From assembly GCF_024171485.1 (NCBI RefSeq), contig NZ_JALJZX010000001.1, positions 496,001 through 560,000 on the forward strand: a stretch of 64,000 bases of DNA, written 5' to 3'. The position numbers were made by a program, and so were the translations under genes. Position 1 is the first letter of the stretch; each line of letters opens with the position of its first letter. The notes beneath the pieces are model-generated. The model made no database searches. It was not told where the DNA came from and saw only the letters and a list, made by a program, of their open reading frames with translations. The DNA is from Chryseobacterium sp. HSC-36S06 (lineage in GTDB: Bacteria; Bacteroidota; Bacteroidia; Flavobacteriales; Weeksellaceae). Positions 16,878 to 26,066 of the stretch are shown here, one piece after another.

Positions 16878-18350
16878 TTATGCTGTTTTTTTGAAGGCTT
16901 CTATTGTTGAATATTTTTCGGATCTGTAAATTTTCACGATATAATCGAAAATTTTATCACGCAGTAAAAATCCGATAAGGCCTAAAGCTCCCAAACTTGC
17001 AACCGCAATTTCGATTCCCGCGAAAAATTTCACGAGTGCAAAAACGCCCATTGGGAGAACCATTTGCGGAATCATAATCAGCATTACTTTCATGTTAAAA
17101 TTATTTCCTCCGCCGCCAAATGATTTGGAGCTGGAATTAAGGTCAATAGGTTTTTTGTTAAACGCTCCAGCCAAAAGCGTGAGGTAAGAATTCACCCCCA
17201 GATTATAAAGTCCGGCGGCAAAAATGGTAAGATAAAATTCCCAGCTGATGAGCAGGTAACCCAGCGCCAAAACCATAGAAACAGCGGTGGCAAGAACAAC
17301 AAGCGCCCATTTCGCTTGCAGATAGTCTTTATATGGAACTTTCTGCGTCATCATCAACGGATAATAGGAACTGTCCCATGAAGGAACCCGCTGGCCGAAC
17401 ATAAACATAAATCCGCCGGTCACAAAGATTCCGAGAAAGACACGCATAAAATCTGTAGCATAAGCTTTTCCGGAAAAATAAAGAAGTCCGTAAAATAAAA
17501 ACATAATCCCCGCAAATAACGCAGACTTTGCGGCTTTGCTTCTTTTCAGAAGTCGGATATCATTGTTGATGAAAGTGCCAAGTGTCCCGAAACGGTTAAG
17601 GAAATCAATATTTTCGGTTTTTCCTACTGCCTGTTCGAGTTCCAGTCCTTTGTCGAGATAAAAATTGCTGTAAATATTGCGGTAAGACCAGTATCCGGCA
17701 GCAACAGCGAGCAGTACAGGAATTAAAAAAGCACCAGGAACTCCATAAAAAGCCTTAAAAATTTTTTCGGAAAAAGCAGAAAGATGTACGTAGCCGTAAT
17801 ATTCCAGAAAACCGAAAATAATCATTATTGCCGCTACAGTATATAGAACCAGATTCTGTTTATTCAATACAATATTTACGAAATTACTGAAATAGAACAC
17901 TGCCATTATTCCTGTGAGAAACATCAAAACCCCGGCGATAGAATAACTCCCGTGGAAAATAAGCAAACCGCAAAACGGCAACAGAAAAAGCAGATAACCC
18001 CAATTAAAAAAATTGAAAATAATTTTCAGGATGGTATAATTCACCAGTTTTTTCTTGGTGATATTTTGTGTGAGAAATGGTTTGATGTTTTGCGTTGGCA
18101 TTTGCTGAATAAAATACCTTAGAACCAAATCCAGCACCGCATAGTAAAGGAAATACCGCGAAAAAAGTACGATAGGATCAGTCTTTAACTTGTCTACTGA
18201 AATAAAATAAAGACCCACAGCCATCATGACAAAAGTAAAACTCATTCCCGCATACGCGAAAGCCATCAGAATTTTCATAGCAAGCTGTGCCCCGAATTGT
18301 GGATTCCTGATAAAACTCTTGAATTCTAACTTCAGTAAATTTATATACAT
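16878..18350 (-). CDS. DUF5687-type ABC transporter membrane protein
   Basis: A 490-residue polytopic membrane protein with roughly ten to twelve hydrophobic segments spread over its length. The long cytoplasmic segment around residues 230-265 and the tandem gene arrangement with an ATPase fit the DUF5687 family of Bacteroidota ABC exporters. It is upstream of the ATPase gene and presumably forms the channel. The transported substrate is not known. Confidence 0.75.
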   Translation of the reverse strand: MYINLLKLEFKSFIRNPQFGAQLAMKILMAFAYAGMSFTFVMMAVGLYFISVDKLKTDPIVLFSRYFLYYAVLDLVLRYFIQQMPTQNIKPFLTQNITKKKLVNYTILKIIFNFFNWGYLLFLLPFCGLLIFHGSYSIAGVLMFLTGIMAVFYFSNFVNIVLNKQNLVLYTVAAIMIIFGFLEYYGYVHLSAFSEKIFKAFYGVPGAFLIPVLLAVAAGYWSYRNIYSNFYLDKGLELEQAVGKTENIDFLNRFGTLGTFINNDIRLLKRSKAAKSALFAGIMFLFYGLLYFSGKAYATDFMRVFLGIFVTGGFMFMFGQRVPSWDSSYYPLMMTQKVPYKDYLQAKWALVVLATAVSMVLALGYLLISWEFYLTIFAAGLYNLGVNSYLTLLAGAFNKKPIDLNSSSKSFGGGGNNFNMKVMLIMIPQMVLPMGVFALVKFFAGIEIAVASLGALGLIGFLLRDKIFDYIVKIYRSEKYSTIEAFKKTA

Positions 18351-18456
18351 TCCATGGTTTTAAATATTAGTTAAAAACCTAACGGATTTGTTACAAAATA
18401 GATGAGATTAAAGCCCTTTTATCATCGTAAGAGATTTGTTTTGAAGCAAAAGATGA

Positions 18457-20106
18457 TTATTTCATCAATTCCTGCGCCTGAGAAATGGCGGCATCTGTAA
18501 TTTTACTGCCTGAAAGAAGTTGCGCAATTTCCTGAAGCTTTTCCTCCTGGTTAAGCGGAATAATGTTGGAGCGCGTTCTACCTGAAATGTCTTCTTTAAT
18601 AACTTTGTAATTATTGTTTCCTTTTGCAGCGACCTGTGCGAGATGGGTAATTACGATAAGCTGCATGTTCGTTGACATTTCCTTCATTACATTTCCCATT
18701 TCTTCCGCTACCTTTCCGGAAACTCCTGTGTCGATTTCATCCAGGATCAAAGTCGGAAGCTCAGCATTTTCAGCCATCAGTTTTTTAATCGAAAGCATCA
18801 CTCTTGACCTTTCACCGCCTGAAATTGCCGATTGAATTGGCTTCAATGCAAAACCGGAATTGGCCTGAAACAAAAGCTGTATGTTTTCTTTGCCAAAGCT
18901 GTTATAATTCCCACTTTCGGTTAGTTCTACGGCAATCTTCGCTTTTTCCAGACCCAACTGTCTGAGCAATATTTCAATTTTATTGGTGAAAATTGGAATG
19001 TTCTTCCGGCGGTTGGCTGATAAATCGGCGGCCATTTTTGCCAGTCTGTTTTCAGAATCGGTTTTTTCCTTTTCGAGTTGAACGATGAGGTTCTCCAGAT
19101 CGGCAAAACTGCTTTGTTCGCTCAGCAGATTGTCGCGGATTTCGATCAATTCAGAAACATTGAGAACACCATGCTTTACCAGCAAAGCATTTACGATATT
19201 TAATTTTTGGTTCAGTGCGAGCAGGATTTCGGGACTGGTTTCCATTTTTTCAGCCTCGTCCTGAAGTTCAAAAACAATGTCTTTAAACTCAATGAAATTT
19301 TCCTGAAATCTTTGGTTCAGCAACGTGAATTCGTGAGAAAGATCGGCTACTTTTCCTAATTTACCTTTAATCTCAGTCAGCGAATCGAGAACGCCAATTT
19401 CTTCTGCATCAAGTTTTCCAAAAATTTGCGAAAGATTATCGGTAATTGCTTCAGCATTTTCCTGTTTTTTTACCTGGTTCTGAAGTTCTTCCAGGTCGAG
19501 ATCATCAAGATTTACATTCTGAAGTTCTTCCAAAAGAAAGTTTTTGTAATCGCTTTCTTTATTGCTTTCTGCGAGCTGTTTTTTATGATTTTCTAAATCT
19601 TTCAGCAGGGTTTTGTATTGGGAAAATTCGGTTTGGTATTTTAAAATGAGAATTTTATTTTTCGAAAGACCGTCAATGATCTGAAACTGGTATTCTTCAT
19701 CAAAAAGATTGGAGGTTTCGAACTGCGAATGAATGTCGATTAGCTTTGTAGAAAGGCTTTTGAGAAGGTCCAAAGTTACCGGGACGTCATTGACGAAAGC
19801 CCTGGATTTTCCATTAGGAAGTATTTCGCGGCGGATTACTGTTTGCGGTTCGAAATCAAGGTCGTTTTCTTCAAAAAAAAAGTGAAGATTTTCGTTGATC
19901 GCAAATTCTGCTTCCACGATGCTTTTGGTTTCCGAATTCTGAATGGATTTGGCATCAGCTCTTTCGCCCAAAATCAGGCGCAATGCACCAAGAATGATCG
20001 ATTTTCCTGCACCGGTTTCTCCCGTAATTACCTGTAAACCTTTGTTTAAAGTAATTTCGAGGGTGTCGATAAGTGCAAAATTCTGAATGAAAATCCTTGA
20101 AAGCAT
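18457..20106 (-). CDS. recN: DNA repair protein RecN
   Basis: A 549-residue SMC-like ATPase that acts early in double-strand break repair. Walker A is GETGAGKS (29-36). A long central coiled-coil region spans about residues 140-380. The C-terminal half of the ATPase has the signature AISGGERSRVML and Walker B TLILDEIDTGVSGK. Length and domain order are normal. It is the last gene of the minus-strand cluster bamD-rpoZ-coaBC-porD-recN, an order that recurs in Flavobacteriia. Confidence 0.95.
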   Translation of the reverse strand: MLSRIFIQNFALIDTLEITLNKGLQVITGETGAGKSIILGALRLILGERADAKSIQNSETKSIVEAEFAINENLHFFFEENDLDFEPQTVIRREILPNGKSRAFVNDVPVTLDLLKSLSTKLIDIHSQFETSNLFDEEYQFQIIDGLSKNKILILKYQTEFSQYKTLLKDLENHKKQLAESNKESDYKNFLLEELQNVNLDDLDLEELQNQVKKQENAEAITDNLSQIFGKLDAEEIGVLDSLTEIKGKLGKVADLSHEFTLLNQRFQENFIEFKDIVFELQDEAEKMETSPEILLALNQKLNIVNALLVKHGVLNVSELIEIRDNLLSEQSSFADLENLIVQLEKEKTDSENRLAKMAADLSANRRKNIPIFTNKIEILLRQLGLEKAKIAVELTESGNYNSFGKENIQLLFQANSGFALKPIQSAISGGERSRVMLSIKKLMAENAELPTLILDEIDTGVSGKVAEEMGNVMKEMSTNMQLIVITHLAQVAAKGNNNYKVIKEDISGRTRSNIIPLNQEEKLQEIAQLLSGSKITDAAISQAQELMK

Positions 20107-20218
20107 GTTTTAAATGGCGAATTACAATGTTTTGAAAACTAAATTAAACGCAAATTTAATGTTTTGCTTTTTAAGTCGGAAATTAAATGATCATCATAAA
20201 ATTTCCCTGTCATTCAGT

Positions 20219-21124
20219 TTATTTCCACTTATTCCATTTGCTGTCGATATCTTTTGGCGAAAGTGTTATGAAAAGTGATTTCAGGTCAGCCATATTCACA
20301 TTCGGGCTGTTACCGTTGCTGAAGATGTCGAATATTTCCTGCTTTTTGGTGTCAATAAAAATATTGATCGGATAGTTCATCTGAAAATTATTTTCATAAG
20401 TTTTCAGCTGCATCAGCGCATCTGCAATAATTTTCTTGCCCGAAGCCTGATCCTGTTTTCCCAAATTATCTAAACCTGCGCGGTGATAGGTGTAGAAAAT
20501 GTTTCGCAAGGTGTTTTGCTCGGGTTTCATGATATTGTCGATTAATGCCGCGCGTGTTCGGGTCCCTTCGATCAGCGACCATCCTGCGTAATTCTGATTC
20601 TGTGCGTTGTTTGAGATTTTCTGTGCTTTTTCGAACCACTGCTGCCCGCCGCGAACTTTGAAGCTGTCGCCGTCGTAACCTAAAATAGTATAAACATAAA
20701 AACTCACTACATCGATTAAATTTTTCCCTGAAAACTGTCTTTCATTGAAAACAAGATTTTCATTTTCGGTATAATCAAACCCAAAGTTGGTGTCATTAAT
20801 ATTCATCAGGGGCGTTTCATAGGTCGTGTTGAAAACCGGGCGAACTGCCTGCACCACAATACTTCCTTTAAAATTATTGCTGCCGCCACGCTCGGAAATT
20901 ACTATGGCAAAATTGCATTTTATCTTCTCGAAATTCTGAAGTTTTTTCCCCGTCCAGCTGGTATTGTTGATAAAATCCCGAAGATTTTTTTCTAAAGTTT
21001 TGTAAACCTGATTGTTACTTCCGCCCAATTGTTGCGCGTTTACCTGAACTGTTGCCAGAAGTTCCTGTGAAAAACTGAGGTTATAGGAAAATATAAGGAT
21101 AAATAGAGCGAGAAGTTTCTTCAT
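20219..21124 (-). CDS. porD: DUF4835 protein, type IX secretion-associated PorD
   Basis: A 301-residue exported protein with a signal peptide (residues 1-20, ending FSQ). It matches the DUF4835 family, with the N-terminal ELLATVQVNAQQLGGSN and the central DTNFGFDYTENENLVFNERQF. Members are known as PorD, linked to the type IX secretion system of Bacteroidota. The start at 21124 (MKKLLALF) was chosen because it begins the signal peptide; the frame extends 36 bases further upstream. It follows coaBC closely and is probably in the same operon. Confidence 0.82.
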   Translation of the reverse strand: MKKLLALFILIFSYNLSFSQELLATVQVNAQQLGGSNNQVYKTLEKNLRDFINNTSWTGKKLQNFEKIKCNFAIVISERGGSNNFKGSIVVQAVRPVFNTTYETPLMNINDTNFGFDYTENENLVFNERQFSGKNLIDVVSFYVYTILGYDGDSFKVRGGQQWFEKAQKISNNAQNQNYAGWSLIEGTRTRAALIDNIMKPEQNTLRNIFYTYHRAGLDNLGKQDQASGKKIIADALMQLKTYENNFQMNYPINIFIDTKKQEIFDIFSNGNSPNVNMADLKSLFITLSPKDIDSKWNKWK

Positions 21125-21161
21125 GTTTGTGATAATAATTGAAAACGGAAATTTAGTCATA

Positions 21162-22367
21162 TTATTTCAGAATCTCTTCTTCCATTAAGTTTAAAATATC
21201 TTTTGCGACTTCGTTTTTTGTTTTCAAGTTAAATTCTTTTCGGTCGGTTTTGGTGAAAATTTTAATTTTGTTGGTATCGCTTTTGAATCCGGCTCCTTCG
21301 TCGCGCAGAGAATTCAGGACAATCATATCGAGATTTTTTTTCTGAAGTTTACCTAATGCATTCTCTTCTTCATTTTGAGTTTCCAGTGCAAAACCTATTA
21401 AGAACTGTTTCGATTTCCTTTCGCCCATGGTTTTAAGGATATCAGGATTTTTAACCAATTCGATCGTTAAAGAGTCATCATTTTTTTTGATTTTTTCTCT
21501 GGCGATTTCCTTTGGAGCGTAATCTGCTACGGCAGCGCTTGCGATGGCAATGTCTGATGTTTCGTAATACTTAAAAACCTCACTGAACATTTCTTTTGCT
21601 GAGGTTACACGATGAATTTCAATATCCGTGTGAGAAGAACTCAAAGAACTTGGTCCCGAAATTAAAATCACTTTTGCGCCACGTTTTGCAGCTTCTTCAG
21701 CCAAAGAAAATCCCATTTTTCCAGAAGAATGATTCCCGATAAAGCGTACGGGATCAATCGCTTCGTAAGTTGGACCGGCTGTAATGAGGACCGTTTTACC
21801 AAACAAGGTTTTCGAGCCTTGGTTTGAAACTAAGAAATTTTCAATTCTTTCAGCAATCGTTTCCGGCTCTGCCATTCTTCCCTGGCCAACCAATCCGCTC
21901 GCCAGTTCTCCTGTTTCGGCAGGAATAATAATGTGACCGAAATCTTCAGCTAATTCCAGATTCTGTTTTGTAGAAGGATGTTCGTACATGTCGAGATCCA
22001 TCGCAGGCGCAATCATTACGGGACATTTTGCCGACATATAGGTTGCAATGACCAGATTATCACACATGCCGTGAACCATTTTGGCCAATGTATTTGCGGT
22101 ACAGGGCGCAATTAAGATTAAATCTGCCCAGAGCGCGAATTCAACATGATTGTTCCAGGTGCCGTTTTCCGAATAAAAATCAGAAAACACCGGATTTTTA
22201 GAAAGGGTAGAAAGGGTAAGTTTCGAAACAAAATTGTCTGCAGAAGGTGTCATTAAGACCTGAACTTCTGAGCCTTTTTTTATGAGGTCGCGGATGAGGT
22301 AATTGATTTTGTAAGCGGCAATTCCGCCGGTAATACAGATGAGTATTTTTTTTCCCTGAATTGCCAT
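21162..22367 (-). CDS. coaBC: Bifunctional phosphopantothenoylcysteine decarboxylase / phosphopantothenate-cysteine ligase
   Basis: A 401-residue two-domain enzyme of coenzyme A synthesis. The N-terminal flavoprotein (CoaC) half has ICITGGIAAYK, NNHVEFALWADLILIAPCTA and the PAMDLDMYEHP motif. The C-terminal CoaB half begins near residue 190 with TAGPTYEAIDPVRFIGNHSS, where the nucleotide (CTP) and phosphopantothenate bind. It makes 4'-phosphopantetheine in the cytoplasm. It lies downstream of rpoZ, as in other Bacteroidota. Confidence 0.95.
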   Translation of the reverse strand: MAIQGKKILICITGGIAAYKINYLIRDLIKKGSEVQVLMTPSADNFVSKLTLSTLSKNPVFSDFYSENGTWNNHVEFALWADLILIAPCTANTLAKMVHGMCDNLVIATYMSAKCPVMIAPAMDLDMYEHPSTKQNLELAEDFGHIIIPAETGELASGLVGQGRMAEPETIAERIENFLVSNQGSKTLFGKTVLITAGPTYEAIDPVRFIGNHSSGKMGFSLAEEAAKRGAKVILISGPSSLSSSHTDIEIHRVTSAKEMFSEVFKYYETSDIAIASAAVADYAPKEIAREKIKKNDDSLTIELVKNPDILKTMGERKSKQFLIGFALETQNEEENALGKLQKKNLDMIVLNSLRDEGAGFKSDTNKIKIFTKTDRKEFNLKTKNEVAKDILNLMEEEILK

Positions 22368-22442
22368 TTCAAACTGTTATTTAGGTCTAACGAATTTAGT
22401 TAAAATTTTAGAATTACCGAAAGCCAGAGCGTTGGTGTAAAA

Positions 22443-22479
22443 TAAAAAAGCCACAAAAGCTTTTGCTAATGTGACTTTG
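22443..22479 (-). terminator. Terminator after rpoZ
   Basis: Stem AAAGCCACA (22447-22455) with TGTGACTTT (22470-22478), one mismatch, followed on the minus strand by six T. It sits in the 130-base gap between rpoZ and coaBC, so read-through into coaBC would be partial or coaBC would need another promoter. Confidence 0.65.
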
Positions 22480-22497
22480 TATGGTTTTGGACAAAAA

Positions 22498-22821
22498 TTA
22501 GTTTCTCTCGTCTGTATTTCTGAAGTAAATTTCGTCATCAAGCCATTCCTGGATTGCAATAGACGTTGGTTTCGGAAGTTTCTCGTAGTGTTTTGAAATT
22601 TCGATTTGCTCTCTGTTTTCGAATACTTCTTCCAAAGTAGAATTATGAACAGCGAATTCATCTAATTTATTATGAAGTTCTGAGCGGATTTCTGCATTAA
22701 TCTGCTCTGCTCTTTTCCCCATAATTACAATGGCTTCGTAGATAGAACCTACTTTTTCTTCAATTTTATCTTTGTCGTAAGTGATGGTACTTAATTCGGC
22801 TTTAGAATCTTTAACGCTCAT
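22498..22821 (-). CDS. rpoZ: RNA polymerase omega subunit (Bacteroidota type)
   Basis: A 107-residue protein with an omega-like core (EEKVGSIYEAIVIMGKRAEQINAEIRSEL, written here in parts: EEKVGSIYEAIVIMG then KRAEQINAEI), matching the RpoZ family of Bacteroidota, which assists assembly of RNA polymerase. I chose ATG at 22821 (MSVKDSKAEL). The frame extends to 22854, but a TAnnTTTG box covers 22852-22859, so translation from the longer start is unlikely. It follows bamD. Confidence 0.85.
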   Translation of the reverse strand: MSVKDSKAELSTITYDKDKIEEKVGSIYEAIVIMGKRAEQINAEIRSELHNKLDEFAVHNSTLEEVFENREQIEISKHYEKLPKPTSIAIQEWLDDEIYFRNTDERN

Positions 22822-22851
22822 TTTCAGTGAATTATTTATATTTAAAGTCTG

Positions 22852-22859
22852 CAAATATA
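22852..22859 (-). promoter_or_regulatory. Putative -7 element of the rpoZ promoter
   Basis: TATATTTG on the minus strand matches TAnnTTTG and lies 31 bases upstream of the chosen rpoZ start, in the 42-base gap after bamD. Confidence 0.5.
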
Positions 22860-22863
22860 CAGC

Positions 22864-23838
22864 TTATTTTTGAATATTAAAAGTTGCTGCCGGAGCCGGA
22901 GTCGAAAGTGCTGCGCTGTCTCTCTTGATCTGGTTTGCTTTTTTCTCAGCTTCTCGCTGATCTTTTTCCATATTCAGTCTGGCTTCTTCTTCCTTCTGTT
23001 TTTCCTGAAGTTCTTTTTTTCTAGCTTCTACTTTTTTCTCCAGTTCAAGGAACGCTTCTTTCTCTTTAGCCAGTTTGTTTCTAAGATCTACAGCGATCCT
23101 GGCATTTTCGGTTCCCGGCATATCGCGCTCTACCTGTTTTGTGAATGCAAGCGCATTTTCGATACGGTCTTTTTTCAGGTCATAAACAGAGTTTACGGCA
23201 AGTTCGTATTTAGACCTTAAGATGTATTCGTAAATTTTCGGAGCCAGTTTTGTACTTGGGAAATCATTCAAAACATTCTCGAAAGCTACATTAGCGGCTT
23301 TATAATCAGCCATTTTGTAATACTGTCTCGCGTTTTCGTACGCTTTGAATTCGAGTTTATAACTCAGTTCATCAATCAGTTCATTGATGTTTTTAGACTT
23401 TTCTGAATTCGGATAGTTATTCAGGAAATTCTGAAGTTCGTTAATCGCAAGCTCGGTACTCGTCTGATCAAGATTATAATCCATAGATCCTTCATAAAAA
23501 CAGAGAGCAGACATATAAGCTGCGTCTTCAGCTCGTGGATCCTGAGGAAAGGTCACTGCAAAATTTTTGAACTGGTGGCCTGCAAGCTTGTAATTTTTAT
23601 CGTAGTAATTGGCGTAAGCTGAATTGTAAACTACATTCGGCGCATCATCAGTTCCTGCGACAAGGTTTGAAAGCCTCTCGTACAGCGCGAGAGCATTGGT
23701 CCATTTTTTATTTTCGAAATTCTCGTTCGCAACTTTCAGGATATAATCTTTGTCTGCGCTTTTCATTGCCATTTCCTGTTGTTTGTTACAGGCGGATAAA
23801 GCAAAAATAGCCAGCAGTACTATCAAATATTTTTTCAT
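22864..23838 (-). CDS. bamD: Outer membrane protein assembly factor BamD
   Basis: A 324-residue lipoprotein (signal ending in the lipobox ALSAC) with TPR repeats through about residue 240, including DKDYILKVANENFENKKW and FPQDPRAEDAAYMSALCFYE. The C-terminus is a Lys/Glu-rich coiled coil. BamD is the essential partner of BamA in inserting outer-membrane barrels. The start at 23838 begins the signal peptide. The frame extends to 23892, but a promoter box at 23890-23897 makes the longer form improbable. Confidence 0.92.
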   Translation of the reverse strand: MKKYLIVLLAIFALSACNKQQEMAMKSADKDYILKVANENFENKKWTNALALYERLSNLVAGTDDAPNVVYNSAYANYYDKNYKLAGHQFKNFAVTFPQDPRAEDAAYMSALCFYEGSMDYNLDQTSTELAINELQNFLNNYPNSEKSKNINELIDELSYKLEFKAYENARQYYKMADYKAANVAFENVLNDFPSTKLAPKIYEYILRSKYELAVNSVYDLKKDRIENALAFTKQVERDMPGTENARIAVDLRNKLAKEKEAFLELEKKVEARKKELQEKQKEEEARLNMEKDQREAEKKANQIKRDSAALSTPAPAATFNIQK

Positions 23839-23889
23839 AAATCTTTTAAAGCGAAAATGATGGATTTTCATCTTCTGCGGTTCAGTCTG

Positions 23890-23897
23890 CAAAAATA
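23890..23897 (-). promoter_or_regulatory. Putative -7 element of the bamD promoter
   Basis: TATTTTTG on the minus strand, 52 bases upstream of the bamD start codon. Confidence 0.5.
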
Positions 23898-23986
23898 TAA
23901 TTTTTTTATCAATAGATTTTTTTTTGTGATAATTTAACTAATAAATTAACTGAATTTTCTGTTCCGAACTCGATTTTCCAGGTAAA

Positions 23987-24613
23987 TCAGTTAGTCTGGT
24001 ATCCCAAAAGTGAAAAAACGGTGACCAAAAGGTTAGCAAGAACTTTTTTTTCTGCATCCTGAAGATAATTTTCCTCTTTTCCCGAAACATAAAGTTCGTA
24101 GAAGTTTTTATTTCTGATGACAAACAGCGAGGAGCCTAAAATCACGGTCAATACATCTTCCGGCTTTGGCGCATTATGGAAAACTCCTGACGCGACTCCT
24201 TTTTTTATCACCTCGTCGAGTTTTGAAGTGAATGTGGTGTAGAATTCAAGCAGATCGTCTTTCAGGTGTTCGGTGTGGCGAAGTTCCTGTGTTACGAAAC
24301 CGTGGAAATAATTGAATTTAAATAACTGGTTTACAACATATTTAACCAGTTCTTTCATCTGCATTTCGGGTTTTCCGTCTTTGATGACTTCTGCAAATTC
24401 AGCGAAACTTTCGCGCGTTTTCTGAACCCGGTAACGGTACAGATACGACATCATTTTCTCCTTAGAACCGAAATAATAGGAAATCATGGCCACATTAATA
24501 TTCGCCTGCGAAGAAATATCTCGGATGGACGTTCCTTCGAAACCTTTTTTAGCAATTAATTTTTCCGCAACATCCAAAATATGAATCTGTTTTTCGGAAA
24601 ATTTCTTCTTCAT
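23987..24613 (-). CDS. TetR/AcrR family transcriptional regulator
   Basis: A 208-residue regulator with an N-terminal TetR HTH (residues about 5-55; GTSIRDISSQANINVAMISYYFGSK contains the recognition helix, quoted in parts: RDISSQANINVAMISYYF). The C-terminal domain is all-helical and would bind an unknown ligand. The start at 24613 gives the usual short N-terminal arm (MKKKFSEKQIHI). It is divergent from the TatD gene, and no efflux genes are next to it, so its target is not evident. Confidence 0.85.
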   Translation of the reverse strand: MKKKFSEKQIHILDVAEKLIAKKGFEGTSIRDISSQANINVAMISYYFGSKEKMMSYLYRYRVQKTRESFAEFAEVIKDGKPEMQMKELVKYVVNQLFKFNYFHGFVTQELRHTEHLKDDLLEFYTTFTSKLDEVIKKGVASGVFHNAPKPEDVLTVILGSSLFVIRNKNFYELYVSGKEENYLQDAEKKVLANLLVTVFSLLGYQTN

Positions 24614-24702
24614 AGTTGTTATTTGAAGTAAAGTTAATAAAATAAATAGTAGTTTCAAACGAATGTTTAATGTTTTAAATCAGATTTTTAATAATTTTGA
24701 GG

Positions 24703-25332
24703 ATGAACTTTTTCGATTTTCATCATCACGATGCAGACAGAAAATCTGGAATTTATAACTTAAAATTTAATGAAGAGGCTCCGGAAAATTTCTTTTCTGC
24801 GGGAATACATCCTAATGCTTTATCATACGGTTTGGAAAAACAGTTAATCTGGCTGCACGAAATTTCAGTTGCTGAAAACTGTGTTGCAATCGGCGAATGT
24901 GGACTTGATGGTTTGATCGGTGTTGACGAAGAACTTCAAAGGAAGGCGTTTTTTGCCCAGATCGAAATCGCCAATTCTGTGGAGAAACCTTTAATCATTC
25001 ACTGTGTAAAAAGATTTTCGCAAATCTATCAATTCCGGAAATTAGCTAAAGTTCCGATGATTATTCACGGGTTCAACAAACGCAAAACAATAGGCAATGA
25101 TCTTTTGAAAAACGGATTCTGTTTAAGTTTTGGAAAATCAGTTCTGTATAATGTAAATTTGCAGGATTTTGTGAAGCACCTTCCGATCGAAAAACTGTTT
25201 CTTGAAACTGATTCAGCAGATTTTGAAATCAAGGAACTCTACCAAAAAGTAGCAGGCTTAAAAAACATGAGATTGGAGGATTTGAGCGAAAAAATCAAAA
25301 ATAATCTACAGAATTTACAAATTCCGATATAA
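24703..25332 (+). CDS. TatD family hydrolase
   Basis: A 209-residue metal-dependent hydrolase of the TatD fold, shorter than the typical 255-260 residues. Metal-ligand motifs are visible: FDFHHHDAD near the N-terminus, GECGLDG, IIHCVKR, IHGF and ETDSADF. TatD proteins are Mg-dependent nucleases or deacylases. The start is the ATG at 24703; an in-frame TTG at 24697 is less likely. The next gene starts two bases after its stop codon, so the two are co-transcribed. Confidence 0.82.
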   Translation: MNFFDFHHHDADRKSGIYNLKFNEEAPENFFSAGIHPNALSYGLEKQLIWLHEISVAENCVAIGECGLDGLIGVDEELQRKAFFAQIEIANSVEKPLIIHCVKRFSQIYQFRKLAKVPMIIHGFNKRKTIGNDLLKNGFCLSFGKSVLYNVNLQDFVKHLPIEKLFLETDSADFEIKELYQKVAGLKNMRLEDLSEKIKNNLQNLQIPI

Positions 25333-25334
25333 AA

Positions 25335-26066
25335 ATGCATAAAAAGTGGCTGGAGCGAACAGAGCTTCTTATCAAAAAACAGGGAATTGAGAAACTCCAA
25401 AACGCAAATCTTCTCGTGGTAGGTTTGGGTGGAGTAGGCTCTTTCGCTGCAGAATTTCTGGCGCGTTCGGGAGTTGGAAAAATGACGATTGTGGATGGCG
25501 ATACGGTGGACATTACGAATATTAACCGCCAGCTACCCGCACTGCATTCTACCGTAGGAAAGTCAAAGGTTGAGGTCGTTTCGGAAAGACTGCTGGACAT
25601 TAATCCGGAGTTGCAACTCACCAAAATCAATGAATTCCTGAATCCTGAAAGAATGGAAGAAGTGATTGGAGCTGAAAAATTCGATTATATTCTCGACTGT
25701 ATTGACAGTGTGACGCCTAAACTTGCACTCATCATCACCGCAAAAAGAAAAAAAATAAAAATTGTAAGCTGTATGGGCGCCGGCGGGAAAATGGATCCTT
25801 CAAAGGTTATGGTTCGTGATATCAGCAAAACTTATAATTGTTTCCTGGCCAAAAATGTGCGCAAACGTCTGAAAAAAGAACAGATCAACAAAGGAATCCG
25901 CTGTGTTTTTTCCAACGAAATTCAGAATGAAGAAAGTTTGAAGATGACCGACGGCGCGAATTTCAAAAGGTCTTTTTATGGGACCAGCAGCTTTATGCCA
26001 GCGATTTTCGGGTTGTATGCTGCTGCTGAAGTTATTAATCACTTGCTCAAAAAAACTGATGACTGA
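25335..26066 (+). CDS. tcdA: tRNA threonylcarbamoyladenosine dehydratase (ThiF/E1-like)
   Basis: A 243-residue E1-like enzyme. The nucleotide-binding loop is VVGLGGVGSFAAE (about 28-40) and the partner motif is DGDTVDITNINRQ. TcdA/CsdL uses ATP to dehydrate t6A to cyclic t6A in ANN-decoding tRNAs. The length and motifs fit TcdA better than ThiF or MoeB. The stop codon overlaps the start of rnpA by eight bases, showing translational coupling with another tRNA-processing gene. Confidence 0.87.
   Translation: MHKKWLERTELLIKKQGIEKLQNANLLVVGLGGVGSFAAEFLARSGVGKMTIVDGDTVDITNINRQLPALHSTVGKSKVEVVSERLLDINPELQLTKINEFLNPERMEEVIGAEKFDYILDCIDSVTPKLALIITAKRKKIKIVSCMGAGGKMDPSKVMVRDISKTYNCFLAKNVRKRLKKEQINKGIRCVFSNEIQNEESLKMTDGANFKRSFYGTSSFMPAIFGLYAAAEVINHLLKKTDD

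Noticed and set aside
22377-22661. 94-codon minus-strand frame overlapping rpoZ
   Set aside because: It overlaps the rpoZ reading frame and the terminator region, with no sign of being coding.
24692-24699. TAATTTTG box just before the TatD gene
   Set aside because: It matches TAnnTTTG but would place the transcript start at or after the ATG at 24703, so it is probably a chance match.
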